DNA of 64,000 bases from Andrena cerasifolii (Eukaryota; Arthropoda; Insecta; Hymenoptera; Andrenidae), in NCBI RefSeq assembly GCF_050908995.1, contig NC_135119.1:8928001-8992000 (forward strand), in the 5' to 3' direction. Within the stretch, counting starts at the first letter, position 1, and each line of letters begins with the position of its first letter. This document shows, piece after piece, positions 23,601 through 36,700 of this stretch. Below the pieces are notes generated by a model. It ran no database searches and was not told where the DNA came from. It was given only the letters and a program-made list of their open reading frames with translations. Position numbers and translations under genes: made by a program.

Positions 23601-26600
23601 ACGACAGCGCAATCTAACCTTTCTTCCGTATTCACTGACGTGATATTTGTAGTAAGGTTGTTTCGCCTGACGTCGGACCGCAGTAATACACGCGCAATGT
23701 AACTGGTATTTCGTTAGTAATTAACACGCGGTAATGCACGCATGTCCGCAGTAACACCTGCAATGACATTGATCGACAAATCTCTGTGTTTTTAATTAAC
23801 TGTGCTTATCACCCCGCCCTCATATTTTTTTATGGAATTATTAAGTTTCCACCTTTCTTTTAAAAAAAGAAGGAGGAACTTTCATTCATTCGAACGCTGC
23901 ACAGTGGTTCGAGCATACCACATGCTAGCTGGACAAAATTATTTTTTGCGGTATTGGGTTTATATGGGGTTGAAATTGTTAGAATTGGCCGAGTTATTCA
24001 ACTTTGAAAAAAAAAACGTTTTTTTTTAATTTAGTTGCTTCTAGCAGGCGAAGGAATTATCGTAGAGCGTTCATGAAAAATGCAATAGAAAGATCAGTCT
24101 TTCCTCTTTAAGACGCATCTGTGATTCTTTCGATTGGATCAAAATTTCGGTCGATGATGTCCTTTCGAAAGTGTGCTTAAAAATTGCACAAATTCCATTT
24201 TCTTCAACTCGCTGTACCTCCGCGAGGGATGACCTTAAGCTCAATGTCTTAAGCTGATTTTAAAGCGGACAGTCTCCCGATCCTTTTGAGTTCCACCGGA
24301 ACGCGCTGCGATGATTTTTTACCTGTGGCCTTTAAGTTTGAAGTTACGTTGAAGTGGGTAGTAATAATTTCTGAGAAAACTCAGCGCCAACATTTAATTT
24401 TCCCGTTCAAATTAAACAGCATTCACGTTGACAACTTTCTTGTGTCTTCGATAGCTCGATGAACAGCTGTAGTGTAATAATTCTCACCTTAAATTACGCA
24501 TCTTATGGTCAATTAATTACTCCTTCAATAATCTACAAGAACCGAGCAACAAATACCTTGCATTGGACAATCTAACTAACAAGTGGACCTAACTATAATT
24601 ACCACGTAGCTTACACTTCCAAGTACACTTCCTAGTAAGTTTCCAAGTGTAGATCACAGTTTATTCGTCCAGCCATAACTTCGTATAAGAGGGAAGGATC
24701 GATAGATTTGCATAAATGCGTAGAAACGAAATGAATAGCACAAACACGTTAGAAATATCCAAGTTCATCGACAAACGCCGCCTAGCAGCTTTTTCCTTTA
24801 CTTCACCCAAGTTTCATTCGACATACTGATTTTTAACGCATTTTCAATGAGATGAAAATTTTCTGCGACGAATCCTATAGCAGAAAGATTCAAGGTTCGA
24901 GCAGGTAATCTGCGATCTCCGTATTACGTCGTTGAACGTTTGACTTTTATATCAACAGGAAGGGGTGAACGTCCCTTACACGAAAGTGGACATTGCTCTT
25001 TCAACCGGTCGCGGTTTTCCCCTTTTTCTCTTATTTTTTTCTACGCGGGAACAGGTAACGTTGTGAAATATCCAGGATATTTCACCGACGAAGTTGCACG
25101 TTCGATAACCGTCCGCGAGCAAAACCATCGGAATATCACTGAACTGGAATTAATCTAAATGTGCAATAAAGTTTTTTCAATCAAGTCTTCGTTTGTTTTT
25201 AGAACATCGATTGCGAAGAGTCGCATGGTACGCGTTTATCTCAGTCAGAATTCCACGATCCGATGAATCTTTGTGCAAAAATCAGTTGAAATTGTGAAAC
25301 ATTTCTTTCGAATCGAGACTTCGTTTTTGAGAAAAAAAATTGAATATGAAATCCATTGAGTGCACGTAATTCGAAATAAACATAGTAAACCCAAGTTCGA
25401 AACAGGTGGTGGTCAATTATTTTCCAGGCGTATACACTATGCGTACGCTTTTAATACTTATTCAAACCAGTTTCGTTCTTGCATATCTAATTAATAAAGC
25501 AGAAAGTGTTTGTGTGTTTGTCTGTCGCCTAAAAACTTTTGAACGATAAACTCTGGGATCACGAAATGTGCCTCAGCTCATTATGCGTGACCAGTATAAT
25601 TCAGATGAACGTGACCATCTTCGCAAAGAAACAATAATTTTATTTTTTTATAAAATCAGAATTTAGATTTCGGGCGAAGCCGAGTAGTAAAGTTAGTAGA
25701 TTCATATAGAAGCTCCAGACAAGACAAACTCTGAGTCAGAGTTAGGCAAAATGTAATCTAATTGCAAATTGCAAATTACGATTAAACTGTAATTGTGTAA
25801 TTAATTACACATTATTTTCTGTAATCGTTCATTTAGGTAGTTGGCCACTTGGTTTCGTCAACTATCTAAATGAACGATTACAGAAAATAACGTGTAATCA
25901 ATTACACAATTACAGTTTAATCGTAATTTGTAATTAGATTACATTTTGCCCAACTCTGCTCTGAGCCGCATTTCTTTATGAAATTCTGAACAAAATTTGA
26001 GCCACATCAGTAACCCGAATGTGGTGCCCCCTTGTTAAGGCCTTTTCGCACAGGATATTTTCTAGTCTCACAATTGGTATTTCCAGCAAATCCCTATCTG
26101 TGTCTATCTTTTCTAAACTAATGCTAATATATCCGAAGTACCTCTGCTATGTGGCAGAAGTGTCTCCTGTGAAAAAGTCCTTAGTGAACTTAACATATTT
26201 TCGTGAAACAATGTGAATTATGCCCTTTTCACACGAAACACTTCTGTGGGTCGTGACTGCTTCTTCAGCAGTGTTCACTCAACGCACACAGTTGTGGCTT
26301 AAAAGGGATAAAAAAAATTAGAAAATGTATAAAACTTTGCAAAGCGATCATCAACCTCCTTCGAAAATACTTTCGTTCGATTAATTTCAAGTTCACCGTG
26401 AATCGATCTGTATACAGTTTATGGTGAATTAATTCAACCCCTCTCGCGCGTAAATAGTCTTTCAAGCTGTTTGCTGAAAGGAGAGGGTCACCAAAAGATT
26501 CTGATGACAGCAAATGTCAAAACGCACGTCGAGGCTATTTGTTGTGGCAAAAACTAGCTGCACAGTAGATCCACGTATATCACCAGAGAAAGAGAAAGCT

Positions 26601-27725
26601 GGCACGGTGCACGGAAACTTCGGGACTTTGCAAACATTTTGTCACGTATTTCGCGCATTTCATTCACAGCGTAATTATCATCGACGAAAACGCGTGCACT
26701 ATACTGGGAAATGTGGAATATAATTTCTCCATAAGGGCTCGCTTTCTGACAAAGCCGATATCGAAAATGTCACGCGCACACCGAACTAAAAAATACTAAA
26801 ATTTATCAGCAAATGTGGTAAAACTGTGAATGCAGCGAAATCTTTCACAAAAATCAGTTGAAATTCTGCAAGAAAATTGAACCTCCTATACACAAACATT
26901 CTATATTTCGTGGTTATTTTTTCGTGTAAAATCGCGCCTTCTGTTATGAAACACACTGTATAAAAAAAGAATTAAATTTCGTTGAACACGATTTCACTGT
27001 TACCAATATTCTGAAAAATTGAATTTGGCCGAGGCCGAGCTGAAAGACCAGAAAATGTTCGCTGATCAAATACGCGAGCACATAAATGAATATGGACAAT
27101 GGTTTTAATTAACTGCGCATATACAATTCCTCCGACTAATGTACGGTAATCTTCTGTAAACTAAGCTCTGACCTCGAAATTAACATTAAAAAGAATGAAT
27201 ATAAAACGCGGTAGAAAATAATTAAACACGCAATTGAACTGATTAAAAACTTTTCCGATGTGATGGACGAGTGACCACTTACAAGAAGAGGTTCCCAGGT
27301 GTCCCGTCTCCGATTGCTTTGAATTTTGGATATGTTTTAGAGGATCGAAAAATAAGAAATACGTGTCTTTTTATTTTGGCCTGCTTGAATGTTTAGGGAG
27401 TGAAACCACCCCTCAACGGATCGCGGGACCACCGCTCGCGGACTCGGGCTCGCGGAGTCGAAAAAATATATGCCGACTCCAACACCGACTGCATATTAGT
27501 AAATTTTATAAAAATCCAAGTCCGTTGAGCTCTACTTTAGTTTGTATTTTATTGAAATAAAAAGTGCTTCGATGGCCATTGAATGCATTAGTTAAATTTT
27601 ATGTTTTCTTTTTCATTATCAGTTCTTTCCTTTATTTGCCTTTACTGTTAGCATAGCTTTAACTTTTTATACTGTAGATATATAATATATACAAACATAC
27701 TATATATTAAATATTAGTAATTTAG

Positions 27726-27761
<36 letters not shown>

Positions 27762-30700
27762 CTTATATATATAACTTATTTTAGTTATATATATATATAT
27801 ATATATAACTAAATTACTAATATTTAATATATAGTATGTTTGTATATATTATATATCTACAGTATAAAAAGTTAAAGCTATGCTAACAGTAAAGGCAAAT
27901 AAAGGAAAGAACTGATAATGAAAAAAAAAAACATAAAATTTAACTATATATATATATAGTATATGTACTCAGTATATTAACAATCTATTATAAATGCAAG
28001 AGTCGGAGTCGAGGTCGGAGTCGGGAGTTTTGACTGCCGACTCCGCAGCCCTGGATACAGCTACTATAAGCCTCAATACAAATTATGAAAAACAGTTTTA
28101 AAATATATACTCAAGAGTTATGCTTACTATTATACGTGCAGTTCCAATAGGAACCTTTGAGACATTGCAAACACGCGTGAATGTTGGATACAATAAGACT
28201 AGAAATTAATTAAGGGGGAACACCACTGTGACGGCCGTAAAAAGATTATTTTTTAAGAATTTTTTTTCATGCATAATTTACAGTTGCCATACAAAACTTG
28301 TATTACTGGCCATGGCTGCCATTCTGAGTATTTCTTTTAGCCATATAAAGGTGGGTAAATTTTGAAAACAAATACTTCTCAGGCCCATGTTTAATTGGCA
28401 CTTTTTTTAGTCGCAATACATAGAATACACCTGTAAAGGTGAGATTCCTTCAGAAATACCCTGCATATGGAGCAAGGAGAATAGAAATAGCGTGATTGCT
28501 GAACATTAACGAGGGTATGCTAATCTAAGAAAATGTTCAAGAAAGATCTGAAAGATGTGATGCATAATAATTGTTGTAATAGTCGCAATCAATGTGTTCT
28601 TCTTCGCGTCTTACTTGCACTTTGCGTAAGGAAAATAATTGCGCCAATTACTTACACCTGGCACGGTGCACTTTCTTTTTTATAGTCACTGAACTTTGTT
28701 CGCTATTTAGATTTCCGTGTATTGTTTGCTGCGATACATTTTAACCGCCCAGCAATCTTAAGGACCGATACCCACCAACGTGTCCCCAGCATAGAAAGAA
28801 AGAAATGTTTACCCGTAAATATAACTGTCATTACGATGATATTAAATGGGCAAAAGGTGCTGCGACTTCGGCCAGATTGTGACAAGATATTCTACTTGGA
28901 GTTTGCACAATATATTTGAAGTTTCTCTACATCTTTGTAGAAATTTATGAGATCGAGTTCCCACGAAACAGATCTGTGTATCTGGTTCGAGAAAGTTTCG
29001 CGATATTCCCGGCGCAGAATATTTCTTATTTACAAATCAGTAACGTGGCACTAAAAATATTTCACTCCGAAAAGGCATCGCCAAACTTGGGTACTTCGAG
29101 GAACTTGACTAACAATAAATTCGATCCCTTTCATCCAACATCCGTTCCAACTTTTGGAACAGACGTTTCGTAATTCTCGGCAAAAAATTAATTTTAATTT
29201 TACAACCTAATTATTTTTTTATCTTTCGCTCTGTTACACTAACGGCCTCTTTTCGCAATATTTTCAAAGCATTTGCCAAACTCTGAGAAATATTACGTTA
29301 CATAAAAAAAAAAGATACATTTATGTAAGTACACCATTTGCATTGCATATCAACTTTACTTCCTATTTTTTATTTGCAAATGACGAAGGCGAATAAAACA
29401 AAGATTCCCAGTATTGTATTAATACACCTCCTGCGCAGCTTTTAACAATAGAATAATAGGGGCTTTAGAAACCAGCGAATAATTCCACTCGATAATCAAT
29501 GAGAATGATCAGAACTCACAGTGGAGTGTACCTACATATTAACATTCAAATTACTTGACAGTGTTCATCTGGTCTCCTCTTAAAATCAGTATGAAAGAAA
29601 CGGGTTCAGGTAACTCGATTTACCTTTCTATGTACGATAGTAGTATAATCAGTCAGGAAATAGAAAAATTTTCAGGGCGGATTTTAAAGATAAGTTCGAA
29701 AGAGAAGCATTATATTAACACGGATCTGGTTTTCAATGGTTATCGAGGTACGACCATCTAAATATACAGATTAGCAAATAACGAACGGATAGATTTCACC
29801 TGGCTATTCGTTGACCACCCAGTTTAGTGCAAATATATTCTACGAAAATTGCTTTTGAAATCGTCAGTTCGTGTTTCAGTACGCTTCACACGTTGTCCAG
29901 CTTTGCCAACGAAACTATGAACAATCATGTTTCATGCACGTGCATGCATGCTTTCATCACACAAATATCAGTTATCTATTTGCATTGGATTTGGATGAAC
30001 GATAGACACAGATTTTCGAATAACTGCAGGCGAGGAAATCGAAAGAGTTTGAACAATTGTTTGGGCTAAAGATACATTGTTTTCGATAATACATACTGGG
30101 ATTTTGTCTTTCAGAAATTAACACATATCTATGTTCATAATCACTGTGGGGTGCTCTACATATTTCGTTTTTCTTTTTCTTTTCTGTTGAACGTCCGGCT
30201 CTATGTATCGGTTATTACCAACTCTGCTCTGAAATGGGTCCTGCCAGTATGTGTGAAATAAATAAATAAATAAATATTCTTCTAGAATGAAATAAGCTAC
30301 AAATAGTATTATAATAGAACTTGGGCTACGTGCCTATGTGAAGATTGCTCAAAAGTGGTCGATAATTTGAGCATCATTTAATTGATTTTTTCAACGCGTC
30401 TAAGTCTAACCGGAATGACCCCTTAACACAAATAATTCCCGATTCAACTGAAGAGCGCTAGCTATCTTTCCGCCACAGACTGTATCTGCTACCCATTTCT
30501 TAAGATTAATCTGTTTTCAGGAGGAAACGCGAGGGCGTACGGGAAACAGGGACGAAATATCAGATGGCGGGGTCCCAGAGGACCAAGAGACTTCGAGCGA
30601 ACTGGTGGGCAGATGGCGGAACAATGACGGAGCCCTCGAGCCGAAATGGCGGGACGGCGACACAGTGCCTCTGCTTCCGTTCTCCCAATTCTCCGAATAC

Positions 30701-33700
30701 ACCAAAGACAAGATAGACAACGACGACGAGGACGATTACGGCCGTCGAGGGACGAAGTATCGTGAAAATAACGGACCAGATGAACCCCCTCGTTCCAGGA
30801 GCAGCCCTCGGATCTCTTACCCCGAGTACACGGATTATGAATTAGCCGGCGATAAACGTGGACGTGAGGAGTACGAGGAGGTCTCGCCAAGGAAGAAGGA
30901 TACTCGTCCCGCGAGCAATCGGAACGCGGCAAGCTCAAAAGGGACCAGCAAGGAGACCTTAGATTTCGCGGAGAACAAAGATGCAACATCGTCGAGGTAT
31001 CGGGAAGCCTTCCAACTGAAGGATTACGAGCACGAGCTGGGCGACGGGGAATACTTGAAGCCCCGTCCAAGGAAAAGGAGGCCACCCCAAAACTATGAGT
31101 TTGCTCTGGCTAAAAACGAGACATCATCCAACGAGAGGAAACTGGAGAGCAATTCTGGACCATGGCCTCGTACGAACGTTAAGAAAAACCCCTCGGAATC
31201 TGACGCCAGGAACGATCGGTTCGTACGAAACTCCGTGGAGCTGAAGTCTCTGCTGAAGATGCAGCAAGAAGAAGGGCTGAGTTTGTCGGAACTTCTGCAA
31301 CGGAGAAATCTAACCCTGAACGACCTTTTAAGAGGTAAAGCTGACGTGATTAATGCGTTGAAATCGAAGGACAACGAGGAGGCCGAGGATTATATCGAAG
31401 AAGCGTCGAAGATCATGTCCCACACTTTTACAAGAGTATCCGTCGCGAAGAAACCACCATGGATAACTGACCTAGAGCTCCGTAATACGAAAAGTTCCCA
31501 GATAAAAGACGAACATACGATCTTAATTATTCCTGTGGACGGGATGAATCTGACGAATTCCGCGGGGCCAGGTTCGAGTCTGACAAAACGCGTCGGAATT
31601 GTACATTCAGGAGCAGAGAACGCAACGATGGGAGGATCGATGATTGTCCCTGATCCTCCACGAGCAAAAGTCACGCCTACCACGAGCTCGCCAACAATGA
31701 TTGCAACATCCAGTTCCATGGAGCTGTTGCCGAGTAACGACAGCGCGGGTAAATCGCCGAACGGTGGTGAAACCAGAGGCGAGGGCCTCGACGAGGATGA
31801 GATCATGGAATTCTCCGATTTCACCGATTACAAGAACGGACGGAACAGCATGTCTCCGGTTTGGCTGATGGTGAAAGACCAGGAGAACGATAAATCCTCG
31901 GCTGGCAGCGTCAAGGATAATTACCAGGATAGTGGCTCGACGTTGAGCATCGAGCAGATCTTGAGCCCCACGGAACGCTCCAAGCTGGCGAGGAACTCGT
32001 CAAGCGTATCCAAGAACGGCGAGCAGCCTGGTGCTAAGGCGGCTAAAACGCTTACGAAAGATGACGAACGTGTGACCACCGAGCACCCTGAAGGGGATTA
32101 CAGCTCGTTTTCGGAGCAAGAGTACCAGGACGATGCGCCGTTCATGTACCATGATTTAGAACAGAACACTCAAGTTAATAGCCCTATCGACGAACACGAT
32201 ATGAGCAGGACCATAATGAGAGAAATAGAGTCTGCATTAGACGCCGTGTCTTACGGTAGCAATTTCACGATGGACGATCGCCAAGTGGTGTTAAATAACG
32301 CGTCCGAAGAGAATGTCCAGTATTCCCTGAGGAATCATCAGATTGTAAACGAGACCGAGAAGAAAAGCTACGAGGACATCGTGTCTGAAGTGGAGCCAGA
32401 AGCACGGGCCGAGATATTCGAACTGTTCGCGTCTGGATCTGCCGGGAAGAGGCTGGAGCGTCTTCTGAAGTCGAGGAACATGAGCTTGGAAGAATTGATT
32501 GCTCTGAGACAGAGGGGCTCCAGTAAAGTTCATCTAGCAGAGGTGTCGCGACTCAAGGTACAAAAGTCGAACGATGGACATCGAACGGAGGGTACAGCTG
32601 TCTTGGAACTGGTCACCTTGTCGCCAGCCAAGAATGTTCATGAGTCTCAGCAGAGGAGTGGATCGTTCGAGAACTCGACGCTGACTCCAAAAGATTTCGT
32701 TCACCCAGAGGCAGACACTACTCAGCAACAAATCTTGACTTCAGACTCCACGGTGCAGAACGAAGGTGCGATCCTCGACCCTCTCTCCAACGAGGCCGCT
32801 GAGGAACAAGAAGATATTAAGGGGCGTCATCGGACGGTGCAAATAGTCGATTTACTAACGACATTCGGTTCTCTGCCATTCGCCAAGGACATTCAGCGGG
32901 ACTTTGCGGGCGATTATGATATCGTGGAAAGGCGGAAGCTGCCCAAGCAGGACAGCAAAGTAGGCGTCGCGTTTGTAAACGACGATGCTGAAGCCACACG
33001 CAGCAACGACACCCCGAGCGTCGTTCAATCTGGGTACGTGAAAGAAGTGATGAAGCAAGAACCGAGTTCTATCGATATACGAACGGTTTACGGCGATACC
33101 AGCAATCCAGTTGCCGAAGAGGAAGACGACGAGAAGGGAAAGACGCTGTCGAAAGTGAAGCCGAGTATAATAGCGAGCGGCGCGATTCTTGGCGTGACGA
33201 TCGTGGTCTTTCTGGCGATATTCATCGTGTGCAGGATTCGACAGAAGCAGAAGTACAGGTACAGGAACACGTTCTCAAGAGCAGTGTTCCAAGGTCCAAT
33301 GCTGGCAGCCAGGAAACTGTCCAATTCGAGCAGTCTGAGCACGGTAATGATCAACGTGGTTGCTACATCAACAACAAAGAGGCCAGAGAGGAATGAAATT
33401 CGAGAACCTGTGGGAGACGCTGACCTTAAAAGTGACATCGATAATGATTCTCTGGACGCTAACGATAGCTGGGAAACTATACCTGATTACATGAAATAAT
33501 GACAGATGGATTTAAATGTATTTACAATGATCCTGTTGAAACCTTGGAAGACAGCAATATTCTCTTGATGGCGTTAAGATAAATCCCATATACATACTAT
33601 TGCGAGATGAGAAGAAGACCGACTACCCACAAGCTGAAATATCACAGGGGCAAGGGGGATCGCCAGCTCGCTCCACCCTATCCCCTCCAAGAAGTCCTAC

Positions 33701-36700
33701 TTTTAGGTTCTCAGTGGCTGTCCATGTCCGCGGGTTGTCGTGATTTGTTTCGTTCGCGTTCTGCGTTACGTGGCGGACTTTGTTGCAAGGAATTGGGTGG
33801 AGCGAGCGGGCGATTCCCCTTGCCCCTGTGACATTTCAGCTTGTGGGTAGTCGGTCTTCTTCTCATCTCGCAATAGTACATGTACCCAAGGCTGATTGTG
33901 AACCTTGAGTTTAGCGATGATACAAAGTAAAAGGAGTGAGATAACTTAACACTTTGCTGGCCACTGTCACGTACGCGTGACTTCTTTTCGCCAGCAGTGA
34001 AACTCGCCGGCGGCAGCGTAACGGCGATACGATAAATGAGCGGCCGGCAAAGTGTTAAGATCGACCGCTGCATCAACAACTGTAATGGTTCTATTAGGAG
34101 CACTGAGCCTGTAGACTGATTCCGCAGACATAAATGTTTGTACATACGATTGTATAGTTTCTGATTAACTTAAACCATTAAAATTATTTCCAACATCACT
34201 TAGAATGTTAGAATTAGCGCGGGTAATTATTTAGAAGTTTTCTGTCCTCAGCGATTTCAATGATTTTTGGATATGTTATCAAGATTCTGAACAACTTTTT
34301 CCTATACATGTTACCACCGCAGGACTTTCGTTTCCGAGATATTTGCGAAAAACTTCTGTTGATTTATTCCGACGCAACGCATTCCACTTTCCAACTTGTC
34401 CCGGGTATTAGTATTGGTTGGGGCTAGATTAGTGCGGGGGGCGCGCGCCCGCTCGCGGGCGCGTAAAGTGTGCGTACTGTAAGTAGGTATACGGCAGAAA
34501 ACATTGTTGTAGGGAAAGTGTGGGTATTACTGCGGACTTTTAAGATAGGTTAACTTTAGAACGTTCGATATTGGGATCTGACATGGGGGCGGGGCCTAGC
34601 CAAGATGGCGCCGATATGGGTACAAGACACATGTGTTGTATATGCGATAATGTATTTTGCGAAAATGTTCCTTTCTATGCAAAGTATATGTGATTGGGCA
34701 GGTTCATATCCTGCCCAGCGGAAGTTTATGCAACGGCACGAGAAGAGACAGGGTTTGATGTATACCCAACAAGCGCTCCTACTTTCGTCACCAGATGTCA
34801 TGGTGACGGATGTCAGATCCCAATAGCGCTCAAATGAATGTAAGTCCCTCCTTCTTTTAAAAGAAAGTTGGGACCTTAATAATTCTATAAAAAAGTTAAT
34901 TAAAAATACAGAGATTTAAACATCAATGTCATTGCAGAAGTTACTGTGTACATACATGCATTACTGCGTGCCAGTTACTAACGAAATACCAATTACTGCG
35001 CGTATATTACTGCGGACAGATGTTAGGCAAAATACTAGTATAACAAAGCCTATTGGCTTTTTTATTTATTTTTTATTCTTCTTTCCACTTTTATCTTTTC
35101 TTGGCATCTTTACAGAGTTGTAACTGTCACTCACGCACCACGGCTCACTTTGGAGGTTAGATTGACGTATGATCTGAAAAATGGTTTGGTTATGCAGTCG
35201 TCAGTCCGCAGTAATACATGCACATAGTGTTAATTACTGCACCTAATACTGCGGCGAGAAATAAAAATTAATACCAAAATGTGGATAATTAATTTACTGT
35301 TTTTCTGAAAAAATCGCTCTTACTCTATCGAGTAATAACGCTACATTACATGCATTACTGTTAATAACAAAAGTATAAATGTTTTCCAGATAGGTGTTCA
35401 TGACCGCCATATTGGGAAATCGATCAAAGTTTCGCCTTGACGAATTTCAAACTACGATAAAAAAATTAATAATAACTTTGCTCTACATATTTATTAATAA
35501 TCATCCGTAATAGAGTTTAAAATAAGTTTATCAAATAATTTTCAAGAGATTATGCATTTTCCATCACTAAATACGATTTGTTTTAGAATATCCGCAGTAA
35601 TCGGGGCATCCGCAATAATACCCACACTTACCCTAGTAGCAGTAGTTTCTCGCGAATATCTTGGAAACGAAGGCCGAGCGGCGGTAACATGTATAGGAAA
35701 AAGTTGTTCAGAATCATGTCCCCGACAACAAATCCAAAAAATCATTGAAATCGGCGAGGGCAGAAAACTTCTAAATAATTACCTTAGCGCGATTTTTTCA
35801 TGTAAGGTCTCGTTTCGGAAACTTCTCTCGTATCAGGAAGCATGCACGTTTTTTTCTGATATCGCGAACTTTTTCTTTGAAATTTATACGCATCGAATAA
35901 CATATGTATTTATTTATACGAATAATTTCTAAGCTAAATAAATTACTTTTTGTATAAAATATGTCGCTATTCCTTTGAAACCTGAATGTGGAGTACATAT
36001 CGTTCATTTATCACTCACCAGTATCTTTCATATGTAAAAACATCCCCGAGTATGGTAGACACAGCATTATTGTTATTTTGAAACACCTTGTTAAAGTAAG
36101 AATACTGTCTCGCAATATTTCTGCATTGTTTTAAAGCAGCCTCTGCAAAAAAAACGAAACAAATCATAGAATTTCGGCAAGGCGAATGTTTCCAAGTTCA
36201 TAGACTTGGATCTTCATGATTAGTTGATAGGGTAAATGTGCCTTATTTCGGCCCCTACCCAATAGTCAGCCTTTTCGGAAATAAATTGCTTAGAAATAAG
36301 AAAAATGTCCGTGGCAGCGTATGCGCCAGCATGGGACAAAACAAATGTCGAAGCTGACCTTCGTTTCCGAGATATTTGCGAAAAACTTCTTTTGACTTAT
36401 TCCGACGTAACGCATTCCACTTTCCAACTTGTCCCGGGTATTAGTATTGGTTGGGGCTAGATCAGCGCGGAGGGCGCGCGTTCGCTCGCGGGCGCGTAAA
36501 GCATGATAGCGAACTGATATGAGTCGGGGTGTTGACGGGCATCCGCAAGTTTCTGGTTCAAATCTCTAAACTCACATCAGTTCGCTATCATGCTTTACGC
36601 GGCCCCCGCTCTAGCCCCAACCAATACTAACACCCGGGACAAGTTGGAAAGTGGAAAGCGTTGCATCGAAATAAATCAACAGAAGTTTTTCGCAAATATC

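Noticed and set aside
36490..36600. Possible tRNA or tRNA-derived sequence at the centre of fold-back family A (GGTTCAAATCTC resembles a B box)
   Set aside because: No cloverleaf could be folded and no A box lies at the right distance; the symmetry is explained by the fold-back arms.
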